Source of the DNA: Chamaecyparis obtusa
Lineage: Eukaryota; Streptophyta; Pinopsida; Cupressales; Cupressaceae
DNA: 64,000 nucleotides
Assembly (NCBI GenBank): GCA_027943335.1
Contig: BSBK01000879.1
Location: forward strand, 430,001-494,000
Reading direction: 5' to 3'
Part shown: positions 25,301 through 37,296 of the stretch, one piece after another
Numbering within the stretch: position 1 is the first letter of the stretch
Layout of the letters: each line of letters starts with the position of its first letter
The notes under the pieces: model-generated
Databases searched by the model: none
Told to the model about the DNA's origin: nothing
What the model saw: the letters and a program-made list of their open reading frames with translations, nothing else
Program-made: the position numbers and the translations under genes

Positions 25301-26612
25301 AAGTTACTATCATAGGGAGTTATGCTTTTGCATTCACAAGTATGGATTTGATCAGATCAATGCTAGCATTGAGATGTTATAAATTGCATAGAGAGTGGAC
25401 TGGGGTATTTTATTGTAATATAGGTTGTAAGTACTTGGAAATGAATTTATTTTTAAGAGGATATATATGCTATCCATTGAAGGAAATTTTAGACATTACC
25501 ACTTTCTTAAGTTTAGGTTTTAACTACTAAACTTTTAAGATCATATGTAAATTTTAGGACTACATGGGATTGAATTTTTTGGTGGATGAATAAATATAAA
25601 ATATGGACCTCTCTTTACTTCAATCAAACAATATCTCTATGTTTATTTAGATTGTGTGGTGTCAAGATACAACATGATTAAACTAAGGACTATTATTTTG
25701 GAATGTTTGTATAAACGTTATAGAAAATATCAACATCATGATGACTTAGATTAAGTTCGTTAGAGTTGTTAGGATCCTTAAGGAATAATCTACCATATGA
25801 CTTGTGACACAGAAAGGAAGGTCTCCGTTGATCATAACGGTACACAAAAAAAAAAACCTTTACTTGCTCGGGGGTTGGCTAGGACCTCAAAGTTCTCATG
25901 ATGCCATTTGGATGGGAGGGGAGCAAGCCCTATATTACTATATTTCCAAGGAATACATCTAATGATAATCATACAACTCTTTAGGAAATTTGTTTTGAAT
26001 GATAGTTTATGGTATTTGGTAAGGATCTTATGGATTAACTTCAAAGAAAACTTTCTTAGTGAGAGTGTAACTATTAGAGATATATTTAATGGATTCCTTG
26101 AAAAGACTTTGGTAATTCACTCTTGAAGAATTAAAATAATATTGGATTTCTCTCCTTATTGACACATACATTCCTTTTGTCAGTCAAACTATGATGCAAC
26201 TACTTCATTATTCTTATAATTAATATATTGAGGAGGGAATATTGTCTTCATAATCATGTACCTAACTTTCAATGGATTTGATATTTTGCACCTAGTTTTG
26301 TAGTCTTGTATGCAGGCACAAGAAATTAAGATGAGAGAACAACATATGAACATAAAGAGTGACTCAGGTATGCAATTGCATGTCATGATTGTTATTTTAG
26401 CATTGTAATAAACCTTATTGTTCCAAGTAGATATATTGTCAATTCAGATTTTAGTTAAATAATATAACAGGTAGAATTCTCGCTATGTTCTTAAATTATT
26501 GTAGTGAGCCCTTTTGTTTATGAATAAAAAAAAAAGGTGCACATTCGTTATGTTGAGTTGATTAAATAGGTTGTGTGATGTCCAGTCTAGTGTGTAAAAT
26601 TTGGGCATTACA
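22342..26612 (-). mobile_element. LTR-like 4.3-kb insertion, probably a long solo LTR
   Basis: On the plus strand it begins TGTGAGGCCCC and ends GGGCATTACA. Read on the minus strand it runs TGTAATGCCC...GGGGCCTCACA, giving proper TG...CA ends. The flanks CTTCT (22337-22341) and CTTCC (26613-26617) are a 5-base duplication with one change. The other LTR shows the empty site near 32855. No internal copy of either end was seen, so no paired LTRs. Open frames inside (for example 23264-23581) are short and resemble nothing I know. It could also be a non-coding retroelement derivative. Confidence 0.6.
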
Positions 26613-26617
26613 CTTCC

Positions 26618-26823
26618 TCATGTAGATTTCTCTGTTCTTCATCTCTTTCACCTTTCTTCAAATGTTTCGATATAGTAACTTACAAGATAAGTGTTGTCAA
26701 ACTAGTTGACATCAATGAAAACATAATACTGATTTAATCGTATTACATATCTAATCAGTAACTCCTCAGTGATCTTTAATCACAAATTCTTCAATTAGAT
26801 TCCAAATCAGTTGTAGTTCATCA
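26618..26823 (-). repeat. 3' LTR of minus-strand copia, inner part
   Basis: Matches about 32858-33063. It ends GTTGTAGTTCATCA, which is the LTR start TGATGAAC on the minus strand. Confidence 0.88.
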
Positions 26824-26845
26824 ATCTCTCCCTTTGGCATTGATG
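26824..26845 (-). promoter_or_regulatory. Polypurine tract of minus-strand copia
   Basis: On the minus strand CAATGCCAAAGGGAGAGAT lies directly before the 3' LTR, as needed to prime plus-strand DNA. Confidence 0.8.
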
Positions 26846-27345
26846 GCAACTCAAGTAATATGAAATGTACCATACACATACCAAACATGTATTCTACAAC
26901 TTTGTGAACAAATGCTTTGCTAAGCTCATATAGCATTATGAAATACAGCTTTGTCATTATGTAGATATGATATTTTTAGTTCTCAAGTTCCTGCTTCTGT
27001 TCCTTATAACTGATCTTCAATACTCTGTTTCATTCAGAATGTCTCTCCCTTAGATAGTTCTCATTGGTGCATGCTCCTTTTCATATTATTTATCTCTCCC
27101 TTTAACAACAATGCCAAAGAAATAAATAAACAAACAGCTCTGTGTGTGTTTCAGTCTTTATGCTACTGTAGAGCTTTGTCATCCTCTGTATCTTTGTATA
27201 CTGATATCCTAATCGGTTCTAGTTCTTCAAACTTAATCACAACCTTGAACATGATTCAAAGTGTGAACTATGTTGCATCAACATGTGTGATCTTCTGATA
27301 AAAGTAGGCTGATGCAACATCCAAATCACCTTAGTGACCGATAGA
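26846..27345 (-). other. Copia 3' untranslated spacer
   Basis: Lies between the end of the RNase H region and the polypurine tract of the minus-strand copia. No conserved frame is visible. Confidence 0.55.
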
Positions 27346-27867
27346 CAGGGGACGGACCCCAAGTCTAGTCCTCAAGTATTCAAATTTATCCTTCGGTAGA
27401 GGCTTTGTAAAAATATCTGCAAGTTGTTCTTTGGATGTAACAAATTCTAACTTCAATTGCTTCTCTTACACTTGTTCTCTTAAGTAATGATACTTAATAG
27501 ATATATGCTTTGTTTTCGAGTGCATCACTGGATTCTTTGAAAAATTTATAGCACTACTGTTGTCACAATATATAATCACCGGGTCAGTGATTACCTCATT
27601 CATTCCTTCCAACACTTGCTTGATGTATGCAATGTTTGAAAAATTAGTAGCAGCAACAACATACTCTGCTTCAACTGTAGACTGAGAAATACAAGCCTAC
27701 TTTTTACTTGTCCAGGTTACAAGTCTTTCAGCAAAGAAAAATGCTCCTCTGGTGGTGCTTTTTCTATCATCCACATTTCCAGCCCAATCAGCATCGGTGT
27801 ACACTTTCAGTTCAAACTTTCCTTCCTTAGGATACCATAATCCATAATTCTCTATTTTCTTTAGGTA
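27346..27867 (-). pseudogene. Copia RNase H region (minus strand)
   Basis: Minus-strand translation in changing frames gives copia RNase H signatures: VYTDADWAGN, DDRKST, SKK(stop)ACISQST-EAEY, CDNSSAI, SKTKHI-IKYH and ADIFTKPLPKD. RNase H degrades the RNA of the RNA/DNA hybrid. It is broken by stops, at least one at an expected Gln after SKK. Confidence 0.75.
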
Positions 27868-28920
27868 TCATAAGATTCTTTTAGTAGCAATCATGTGGGA
27901 TTCTCTAGGATTAGCAGAAAATCTAGCAACAATTCCCACAACATGTGCTATATCTGGTCTACTGTGAGCTACATACATTAACTTACCAATCATGGATTGG
28001 TAAAGTGTCTGGTTTACCTCTGTAGTTTCATCCTCCTTTGTCAATTTGCATCCAGTAGTCATTGGTGTTCCCACAGGTTTAGCATCTTCCATTCCAAATG
28101 TCTTCAGTACTTCCTTTATGTATTTAGATTGTGTGATGAATATGCCATCACTCTGTTGAATCACTTGTAGTCCTAGAAAGAACTTAATCTCTCCAAACAT
28201 AGACATTTCAAACTCCTTTTTCATTTCATTAGCAAATGCTTTTCATACATGATCTGAACCTCCAAAAATAATATCATCGACGAATATTTTAGCAATGATA
28301 ATAGTATCATCAGTATCACCTTTCATATACAGATTGTTGTTTTCACTTGTTCTAACAAATCCAATACTTAACAAGTAAGTATGCAGCCTTTCATACTAGG
28401 CTCTTGGTGCTTGCTTCAAACCATATAAAGCTTTATGTAATCTACATACCATGTCTTTGTTGTTTGGATCAACAAATCCCTCAGGTTGTTCTATGTAGAC
28501 CTCTTCTTCAAGTATACCATTCAAAAATGTTGACTTCACATCCATTTGATAGACTTTGAATTTCTTGTGTGCAGCATATGCAAGTAGCATTCTAACTCCT
28601 TCCAATCTAGCAACATGTGTAAATGTTTCACCATAGTCAATGCCTTCTTCCTGTGCATATCCCTTGCATACCAATCTAGCATTATTTCTTGTGACTTCAC
28701 CATTTTCATTCAGTTTGTTCCTGAATATCCACTTAGTACTAATAACATTCTCGTCTTTAGGTCGAGGTACTAAGGACCAGGTTTTGTTCTTCTCTATTTT
28801 CTCTATTTCCTCTTTCATTGCATTAACCCATTCTTCATTCTCTAATGCAACTTTCACATTTTTTGGTTCAAATTCACAAACTAGACATGTACCTTGTCTT
28901 GTTTTGCTCCTAATTTGCAT
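27868..28920 (-). pseudogene. Copia reverse transcriptase region (minus strand)
   Basis: Frames 28396-28920 and 27868-28224 give the RVT_2 domain: [47 protein letters not shown] and [14 protein letters not shown], then the catalytic FVDDIIFGG in the gap and FFLGLQVIQQ with SRPDIAHVVG. The two catalytic Asp residues are present. A stop after QAPRA and another before KAFANEMK break the frame. Confidence 0.88.
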
Positions 28921-29169
28921 TCTAGCATTTCTGTCTCCAATAATTTGTGTCTCGGGATGATGTCTTCTAACAAAACTAGCTAGGACTCGGTTTCTTCTTT
29001 CTTGTTCATCCTGTTCAAGTTCATTTCTTTTCTCGGTAGCTCCATCTTGTTTGTCAGTTTGCCTTTCCTGATGTTCTGCATTATTTTCCTACTGATCGGT
29101 TATCACATATTGCGGCATCAATAGATACTCTGGTTGTTCAATGTAAGTATCGTAGTCTTCTGGCTCCTT

Positions 29170-30099
29170 TGTACTTTCCTCTGAGTTCTTGTCATCAAAC
29201 TCATCAACACGAAAATTAATGCTTTCAATTATCTTATTTGTAACCTTATTCAAACATTTATATGCTTTACTTGTAGAGGAATATCCTAGAAATATCCCTT
29301 CATCTCCTTTTGAATCAAATTTTCCTTTTCTCTCATCTTTTAAAATAAAGCATTTACTTCCAAAAATCTTTAAATAACTTACAATAGGTTTGTTTCCAAA
29401 CCATAGCTCATAAGGTGTTCAGTTGGTATCCTTCTTTAGTTGTACTCGGTTAAGAATATATACAGCTGTACTGACAGCTTCCCTCCAATATGTCTGAGCA
29501 ACATTCTTCTGTATCATCAATGTTCTAGCATAGTCAATTATTGACCTATTCCTTCTTTCAGCAATGCCATTTTGCTGAGGTGTCCTCGGTGCAGAGACTT
29601 ATCTTTTAATCCCATGCTCATTACAGAAATTAGTAAATTCATCAAAGATAAATTCACCTCCTCTATCAGATCTTAAGAATTTTATTTCTTTACCAGTCTC
29701 TTTCTCTACCTTAGCTTTATACTATGTAAACATCTTAAAAGCTTTAGATTTCTCTTTCAAGAACATAACAGTCATCAGTCTAGTATAATCATCAACAAAA
29801 AGAATAAAGTATCTATCACCATAACAGCTCTGAGTTCTCATAGGACCACATAGGTCGATATGAACCAACTCAAGTATCTTCTTTGTTGAGTAGTCTTTGC
29901 TTTTGAAACTAGACTTAGTCATCTTACCTTTCTGACATTCATGGCACATGGCATGATCAGGTTTTGACAAGTTAGGCAATCCTCTAACTCTTTTCTTTTT
30001 ACTAATCTTGATCATGTTGTCAAAGTTCACATGGCATAACCTTTTGTGCCACAACCATGCATCTTCATCCTTCATTAACAAACAACAAGACTGGTCCAT
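29170..30099 (-). pseudogene. Copia integrase region (minus strand)
   Basis: The frame 29722-30099 gives the GAG_pre-integrase zinc region (WLWHKRLCHVNFDN...CHECQKGK) and the start of the integrase core (HIDLCGPMRTQS, LFVDDYTRL). Downstream, in broken frame, are LRSDRGGEF and PQQNGIAERRNRS, holding the second Asp and the Glu of the D-D-E triad. Integrase inserts the element DNA. A frameshift near 30100 separates it from the protease part, and stops follow. Confidence 0.85.
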
Positions 30100-30524
30100 A
30101 TTAGATAGAATAGATTACCTCTAGATTGTGTACTAGTTCTGACAAGTCTTCCTTCATCATCATAAATCTTCACCTCTTTGCTCTCAAAAGCCAGTTGGTG
30201 GCCTAAATTGTTCAGCTGAGCCACACTTAACAAATTATAGTTCAATCCATCTACCCAGTATGCATTTTCACATTTTATTCTGTCATTGATCATCAGTGAA
30301 CCTTTACCTCTTACCATACAAGGTGCATCATTTACCATTCTCACAAATCCTCCGTTGTATTCATTAAGTTGATCAAATTTCTCTACATCATCAGTCATAT
30401 GATGTGTACAGCCACTGTCTATGATCCATGTATCATTTCTACTTACTTTAGAGATTAGTGTTGTCTCTTCATGTTTCTCTTCTTCTTTTGAGTCATCTTT
30501 CATAGAAACAAATAAAACTTCCAT
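30075..30524 (-). pseudogene. Copia protease region (minus strand)
   Basis: TWIIDSGCTHHMTDD carries the D-S-G active site of copia aspartic proteases, followed by NAYWVDGLNYNLLSVAQL. It lies in the same frame as gag, separated by a TAG near 30690 (expected Gln, PQKKDDDR). The frame is lost near 30100. Confidence 0.85.
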
Positions 30525-30686
30525 ATCATCATCAAAATCAGATTCAATTTCAATATCTTCAACTATGTAACATACCTTTTTGCCTTTATCGTCTCGATTG
30601 TCTCTATTGTTGTGTCGGTAGCCTCTATTGACTCTTCTCCCATAGCTTCCTTCAGATCGGTCTTTGGATCTATCATCATCTTTCTT

Positions 30687-31508
30687 CTATGGACATCTAG
30701 CAGTGATGTGACCAACTTCTTTACAATTAAAGCATGCCAAAGGTAGCTTACCTCTATACCTTCCTTTTCCTTTGGGCAATCGTCTAGCCATAAGAACTTC
30801 AAGCTCATCACGTTCATCATCGGTATTTCCATCACTATCATTATTCTTATTATTCCTGTTAGACTTACCAATCTTTGAAGAAGACATGAAAGCGGACTCA
30901 ACAGAAGGAACAACACTGTTATCAAATTTATTTAATTCAAAGGTTGTAAGTTTACCAATTAGAGTGTCAAGAGTAAGGTTGGATGTAGCTCTTGTTTCAT
31001 GAATTGTAGAGATCCTGATTGCATAAACTGGCAGCAAAGTTCTAAGAATCTTGCTTATCACTATTTCATCATCAATAACTCCATCTGATGCTCTAATAGC
31101 ATGTACTACCTCTTTTAGTCTATTTGAGTACTGCACAATGTTCTCACCTTCTTTCATCCTCATATCATCGAATCTACCTCTCAGGCTTTTTGCTCGGGCT
31201 CTTTTGACATTCAAATCTCCACTGTATATTAGAGTTAGCTTGTCCCACATGGCTTTGGTAGTAGTGCATCCCTTAATGTCTTCAAATTCAGTGTTGGTAT
31301 AGGCAGTAGCAAGTTCCATCATAGTAACATTGTGTTCATGCCTGTCTCTCAGTTGATCAAGGGTCAGGGAACCAATGGTCGGTTGTATGTAGCCATTCTC
31401 CATCAGATGTAGTGCAAAATTCCCAATTCCAGATATGTGCAGCTTCATCCAGCTTTTCCATACTGCAAAGTTCTCTTTGTTCAGTTTTGGTACTTCCCTC
31501 TTATACAT
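30687..31508 (-). pseudogene. Copia gag (minus strand)
   Basis: A 273-codon frame starts MYKREVPKLNKENFAVWKSW. It continues with a UBN2-type gag core (TTKAMWDKLTLIYSG, IVQYSNRLKEVV) and ends with a zinc knuckle CFNCKEVGHITARC (C-x2-C-x4-H-x4-C) that binds RNA. It is open from ATG to the TAG just after the knuckle, so gag is the best-preserved part of this copy. The start is chosen because MYKREVPKL aligns with usual copia gag starts and follows the 5' LTR leader. Confidence 0.9.
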
Positions 31509-31558
31509 TTTGAGACCTTTGTGCTTAAGTCTTTAAAACTCTATTCTAAGAAACCACA

Positions 31559-31570
31559 ACACTGATACCA
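31559..31570 (-). promoter_or_regulatory. Primer-binding site of minus-strand copia
   Basis: On the minus strand TGGTATCAGTGT follows the 5' LTR end by two bases. The first nine bases match the initiator-Met type primer site; the rest has drifted. Confidence 0.7.
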
Positions 31571-31572
31571 AT

Positions 31573-33063
31573 TGTTAGAATAACTGAGAGGGGGGGTGAA
31601 TTAGTTATCCAGTGTCCCTAAATCAAAATGTATAATTCAAAACAAATTCTTCAACTTCTGTTACTTGGTAAACATAAAATACTTTCACTATTTGTGCTTT
31701 TACCGATTATCAATCTAAAACTTATAACAGTTACCGATCAAATCTAATATATAACGTGCAAAGTATGATAACAAAAAAATATCACAATCAACACATAACA
31801 CAAGAGATTTAACGTGGAAACCCTGTAAAGGGAAAAACCACCTGGGACTGGCAACCCAAAATTATTCACTCTTCTGAAGTGAGGTCGGTGAAGACCCAAC
31901 CTTGTTAAAGGTTTACAAACACATTGTTATGTGTGACCTTGTTAGAGGATTTTAGACTAGAAGTTATCATCCAACCAGCATTCACTATGGGGTTGACAGG
32001 ATAACAATGTTCATTCTATGAATGATACATCATAAGACTTTCTTAGTCCACTCGATTAAGAGATTTTGACTGTGTACAATGGTTAAATGTGTAACAGTAG
32101 ATGATCTTCCTTAATACAACTTAAATTGCAGATTACAGACCAATATTCAACTCATACAAATCTTTTTGACCAATATTACACTTCAGATTCAATAATGTAT
32201 CAACTTACTGTCCATTAGTAATTACTCTCTATAGCTTGATCTTTGTTTTGTAGCTCGGTTCTTACTAACCAGTATGATCAGAATGCATGAAAACTTGTTC
32301 ACGCGATAATCCTGTAGTATCTTCTTCTTCTGGCATTTTTCATAATCAAACCCTAGTCTCTTATATAGATGAGTAAAATGTTTTCCTTTTTGTCCATCAG
32401 ATTTTGCCGCTTAATCACATTCATTGATTTTGCCGCTTCAAGCTTCCTTGGCTGATGTGTCAATAACACATTTCAATCTGTTCCATTAGATCTTCCTTTA
32501 ATTATGTTAGCCGTCAATCTTCATAACAAACATTATCTGTTATCACTGAAATCGAGGTACTTTTATAGCTCATCAATCTTATCGGATAAAATGATCATTT
32601 AATTCATTCTGTTTTGCTCGGTTAACAAAGATATGCGTCTGTGAAAACAAGCTTGGTTAACACTATTTTCGGTATACACTACACTTCGTCGGTGTATATT
32701 GAAATGCTTCATTTACCGACAACACTGCTTTGTGTCTTTCAGCTCTATTCTTCATCATAGATGAATGCAACATAATAAAGTCAATATCATACGGTCATAG
32801 ACTCATCAAAAAGTTACTCAATGTGTTCCTTATCCTCATCTGACATGTACATCTTCCTCACATAGATTTCTCTATTCTTCATCTCTTTCACCTTTCTTCA
32901 GATGTTTTGGTATAGTAACTTACAAGATAAGTGTTGTCAAACTAGTTGACATCAATGACAACATAATACTGATTTAATCATATTATATATCTAATCAACA
33001 ACTCATTAGTAATCTTTAATCACAGATTCTTTAATCAGATTCCAAATCAGTTGTAGTTCATCA
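31573..33063 (-). repeat. 5' LTR of minus-strand copia
   Basis: 1,491 bases. The minus-strand start is TGATGAAC and the end is TTCTAACA. It is an uninterrupted partner of the split 3' LTR. It contains repeated CGGT/CTCGG motifs. Confidence 0.9.
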
Positions 33064-35131
33064 TAGTTAGGTAAAATGTTTAAAGAAATCTTATGAAATT
33101 TGGAAAGCTTTACACTCTACTTTTGAAGGTGATGAACATGCAAAGAAAGTTAGATTACATAATTGGATATGTGCATTTGAAGATATAAGAATGACGGAAG
33201 ATGAATCTGTTAGAAGCTATATTGATAGAATGTCAGAAATTGTTGTAGGGATAAAATCTTGTGGAGGAACAAAGACAGATAATGAAGTGATATGGAAAAT
33301 TATGAGGACATTGACTCCTATATTTAAGCAGAAAACACAGATGATTGAACAAGTTAAACCTTGTACTTCAAACTTTACAAGAGAGACTCTTCTTGGAAGA
33401 TTGGAAGTAGCAGAAATGAACCTAAGGTTATCAGGAGACTTGCCTAGAATGGAGACAACATTCAGTTCTCTTAGTGTTCACCCTACTTTGTCAAGAAGCA
33501 ATAGTGTGAATGGAGATTATGCTAGCGGCAGCAGATCTAGAAATGAAGAAGACAGAAAGATTGAAGAAGGTATTGCCTTGCTTGTGAAGAGAGAACCAGA
33601 CGGTAAGAAATTTTTTAAATGTTGGACTTGTCAAGAATATGGTCATTTTGCATCTAAGTGTCCTAAGAGAGTTAAAAATTACATAAAAAATTTCAAGCCT
33701 AGAAGATCTAAGAAATTTTATTATGCTAATGATGAAGATCTTGAAACTAGTATAGAAAGAACTCTAAGTGAAAGTGATATTGAGAATAATGATGACATAG
33801 GATTTGTAGCAATTAAAGAAGAGAATCCTAAAACTGATGTTAAGGAAGAAAAAGCCTTAGTTTCCCAAGTTGAAAAGAAATCTAATTGGATTATAGACAA
33901 TGGTTGTTCACATCATATGACTAGAGATATGAAAAAGTTCATAAAGTTTAATAATCATGATGGAGGAGTTGTTAAAGTTGGAAACAATGCACCTTGTTTG
34001 ATTAAAGGTATAGGATCTATCACTCTTGATGGAAAGACTAATACTGATGATGTTTACTTTGTGGATGGTTTGAAACATAATATTTTGAGTGTTGGACAGT
34101 TAGTTGATAAGAGATATCAAGTTTGGTTTACTGAGAAAACTTGTGTGATAAAGGATAACGATGGAAATCTGATTGGAACTAGATCTAGAACCAGATGTAA
34201 TGTATTTCAGTTGAATCCTACTGAGATGACATGTTTGATTACTAAGATTGATGACAATTGGTTATGGCACAGAAGGTTTTGTCACATAAATTTTGATAAC
34301 ATTGTGAAAGTGAGTACTACACTTGTAGTAAGGGATTTGCCTAAAATTATGAAGCCTACTAACATGATTTGCAAGGAATGTGTGATGGCTAAACATAAGA
34401 GAAGTTCATTTCCCTGTAAGAAGTTTCTATCTGTAGAGAAGTTGGAGATTGTTCATATAGACTTGAGCAGTCCTACCAAAACTAGAGGATTCTATGGAGA
34501 AAGGTATTTTATCATTCTTGTTGATGATTTTACAAGAATGATGTGGATTGCATTTCTTAAAGAAAAGTCTAAAGCATTTGATAAGTTTAAGATCATTAAG
34601 AATAAAGTTGAGAATGAATCTGGAATGAAGATTAAATGTTTGAGATCTGATAGAGGTGGAGAATTTACTTCTAGAGAGTTTAACACCTTTTGTGAAGTGA
34701 ATGGCATTAAGAGACATTTTTTAGCCCCTAGAACACCTGAACAAAATGGTATTGCAGAAAGAAGAAATAGATCAATGACTGAAGCAGCAAGAGCTATGCT
34801 ATTTGAGAATGATTTGGCAAAGATATTCTGGAGAGAAGCAATGAACATAGCAGTGTATACAATGAACAGAGTACAAATCAGAGCAGACACAAACAAGACA
34901 CCCTGTGAATTATGGTTTGGACATGCACCCTCAGTTAAGTATTTTAGAATTTTTGGAAGCAAATGTTATATAAAGAGAGATGATGATATTGGAAAGTTTG
35001 ATCCTAGAAGTGATGAAGGTATTTTTCTTAGATATTCTTTGAAGAGCAAAGCATATAGATGTTACAATAAGAGAACTAAGACCATTGTTGAGAGCGCAAA
35101 TGTTAATGTTGATAAAAAGTTCAAAATTTAG
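33064..35131 (+). pseudogene. Copia gag (C-terminal part), protease and integrase
   Basis: This is the third piece of the plus-strand copia. The frame is readable from about 33085 (SYEIWKALHSTFEGDEHAKK) and fully open 33191-35131. In order: gag C-terminus; zinc knuckle CWTCQEYGHFASKC (about codons 141-154 from 33191); protease WIIDNGCSHHMT, where the usual D-S-G is D-N-G; GAG_pre-integrase HRRFCHIN...CKECVMAKHKR; integrase core with HIDLSS, LRSDRGGEF and PEQNGIAERRNRS (D, D, E). The frame ends at TAG 35129-35131, where a Gln codon is likely original, and continues in the same frame downstream. Confidence 0.9.
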
Positions 35132-36295
35132 GAAAGAATGCTTGATTATGAATCTGATGAAGGAACTCATCCTAAGCCTAACACTAAAACTATTGAACTA
35201 TTCTATGAGACTGATAGTGATTTGGTGAATGAAAGCCAGAGTGAAGTCATTGAAGAATTGACACCTGAAGTAAGATCTGAGACAGTGACACCTAACAAGA
35301 ATTTATCAAGAAATCACCCTATTGAGCAAATTATTGGAAACATTAAAAGAGGAGTTCTGACTCAAAATAAGGTACAAGAACAGTTATGTTTGATTTCTCA
35401 AATTGAACCTAAATCTACTAGTGAAGCTTGTGAAGATGAACATTGGATTAATGCTATGAAATAAGAACTAGATCAGATTGAAAAGAAAAAGACATGGGAA
35501 TTGGTCCCTAGACCTAAAGATGAGAATGTTATTGGAACTAAATGGGTATTCAGAAACAAGATGAATGAACAAGGAGAAGTAGTAAGAAACAAAGCAAGAT
35601 TGGTATGTAAGGGATACTCACAGCAAGAAGGAATTGACTATGAAGAAACTTTTTCACCAGTAGCAAGAATTGAAGCAGTAAGAATGTTTTTGGCCTATGC
35701 AGCTTTTAAGAAATTCAAAGTATATCAAATGGATGTGAAGTCTGCATTTCTAAATGTTGAATTGAAAGAAGAAGTCTACATTGAGCAGCCTGAAGGTTTT
35801 CATTTGACTCAAGAAGGAGACATGGTATGTAAACTGAAGAAAGCATTATATGGACTAAAGCAAGCACCTAGAACTTGGTATGCAAGATTGGATAAGTATT
35901 TGATAAAATTGGGATTTACAAAAGGAACAACTGATAGCAATCTGTACACAAAAGAAATTGAAAATGGTTTGTTGATTGTAGTTATTTTTGTTGATGACAT
36001 TATTTTTGGAGGAGAAGATGAAGCTAGTGACAAATTTGCTGATGAAATGAAGACTGAATTTGAAATGAGTATGATTGGTGAAATGAAATACTTTTTGGGA
36101 TTACAGATAACACAAAACAATGATGGTATTTTTGTAAGTCAGACAAAGTACCTGAATGACTTGTTGAAAAGTTTTGGAATGGAGAACTGTAAACCAGTTG
36201 GAACACCTATGGTAACTGGACATAAATTATCTAGCACAGATGAAACACCGACAGTTGAACAGAAGAAATTCAGATCTATGATTGGAGAATTGTAG
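35132..36295 (+). pseudogene. Copia linker and reverse transcriptase
   Basis: Same frame as the piece before it. The linker (35138-35464) ends at TAA 35462-35464 inside [13 protein letters not shown]. The RVT_2 domain follows: [57 protein letters not shown], catalytic [22 protein letters not shown] and [11 protein letters not shown]. It ends at TAG 36293-36295 before YLTHTRPDIAH. Apart from these single-base stops the RT is complete. Confidence 0.9.
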
Positions 36296-36890
36296 TACTT
36301 GACACATACAAGACCTGATATAGCACATTCAGTTGGAATTGTAGCAAGATTTCAAGCTAAACCTAGAGAATCACATTATGCAATAGTAAAGAGGATACTA
36401 AGATATTTAAGACGCACAATGGACTATGGATTGTGGTATGAAAAAGCTGATGATTTTACCCTATGTGCATATACAGATGCTGATTGGGGACGCAGTGTTG
36501 ATGATAAGAAGAGCACCAGTGGTGGAGCATTTTTTCTTGGAGGAAGATTGGTTTCTTGGCTAAGCAAGAAGTAGAATTGTATCTCACAGAGCACAACAGA
36601 AGCAGAATATGTAGCAGCAGCAAACAATTGTAACCAGATAATTTGGATGAAGAAAATGCGAAAATATATTGGAATAAAGTTTTTTGAGCCCGTTTTCATA
36701 CATTTTGACAACACCAGCATAGTTAGTATGTCTAAGAATCTTGTATTACATTCTAAGACAAAGCATATAGAGATCAAGTATCATGTAGTAAGAGAGAAAG
36801 TTGTTGAGAAAGAAATTAGACTCCATAAGCACAAAGGAGCAGATAGCAGACATATTTACAAAGCCTTTGCCTAAGGATACATTTGAGTAT
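36296..36890 (+). pseudogene. Copia RNase H
   Basis: Still in the same frame: TRPDIAHSVGIV, AYTDADWGRSVDDKKST, then WLSKK-TAG-NCISQST-EAEYVAAANN (TAG 36572-36574 in place of Gln), HFDNTSIVSMSKN and HSKTKHIEIKYH. A one-base frameshift near 36830 moves the terminal ADIFTKPLPKD motif out of frame. Confidence 0.88.
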
Positions 36891-37283
36891 CTGAGAGGTA
36901 TGCTTGGGGTTATACCCTAGCCTACTTTTGAGAAGTGATGCAGTTGGTTGCATTCGTCCAATGGTATATAAGCCTTATCTTTCTTCTGGATTGGATGTTG
37001 GTACTTCCTCTATGGGGGAGTATGTGTATCTGAGCTAAGTCATAAGGACTCTAGTGAATGTATTTTTTGAATAGTGTCTTTTGACATTGGAGTTGTTGTT
37101 GACATAATGATGAAACTTCTTTCATTGATGTCAATGGGGGAGAAGTGTACATGAAAAACCATTTGTGCCATCTATTGAAGAGAACTGAATAAGAAAATGA
37201 AGCAAGATTTGATTGATGTAGCAGTGTTGCAGTATTGGATTTTTGGAACATTGGATGTTTTGCATCTATGTTTCCATCAATGC
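36891..37283 (+). other. Copia 3' untranslated region
   Basis: Lies between the pol end and the polypurine tract. It contains an earlier tract CAATGGGGGAGAAG near 37131, similar to the polypurine tract. No gene. Confidence 0.6.
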
Positions 37284-37296
37284 CAATGGGGGAGAT
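37284..37296 (+). promoter_or_regulatory. Polypurine tract of plus-strand copia
   Basis: AATGGGGGAGAT abuts the 3' LTR start TGTTAGG. It is the priming site for plus-strand synthesis. Confidence 0.85.

Larger units (their letters stand above)
21064..33063 (-). mobile_element. Minus-strand Ty1/copia element (SIRE-like) inserted in copia gag
   Basis: Read on the minus strand, its LTRs start TGATGAACTACAACTG and end ...TTATTCTAACA. The 5' LTR is 31573-33063. The 3' LTR is 21064-22341 plus about 26618-26823, split by a 4.3-kb insertion. The internal region holds gag, protease, integrase, RT and RNase H with several stops and frameshifts. No target duplication is seen: the flanks are CAATC and TAGTT, where 5 identical bases are expected. 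This hints at recombination or end loss. Without the inner insertion it is about 7.7 kb. Confidence 0.9.

Noticed and set aside
34427..35170. Minus-strand frames opposite the copia integrase
   Set aside because: Shadows of the plus-strand coding frame.
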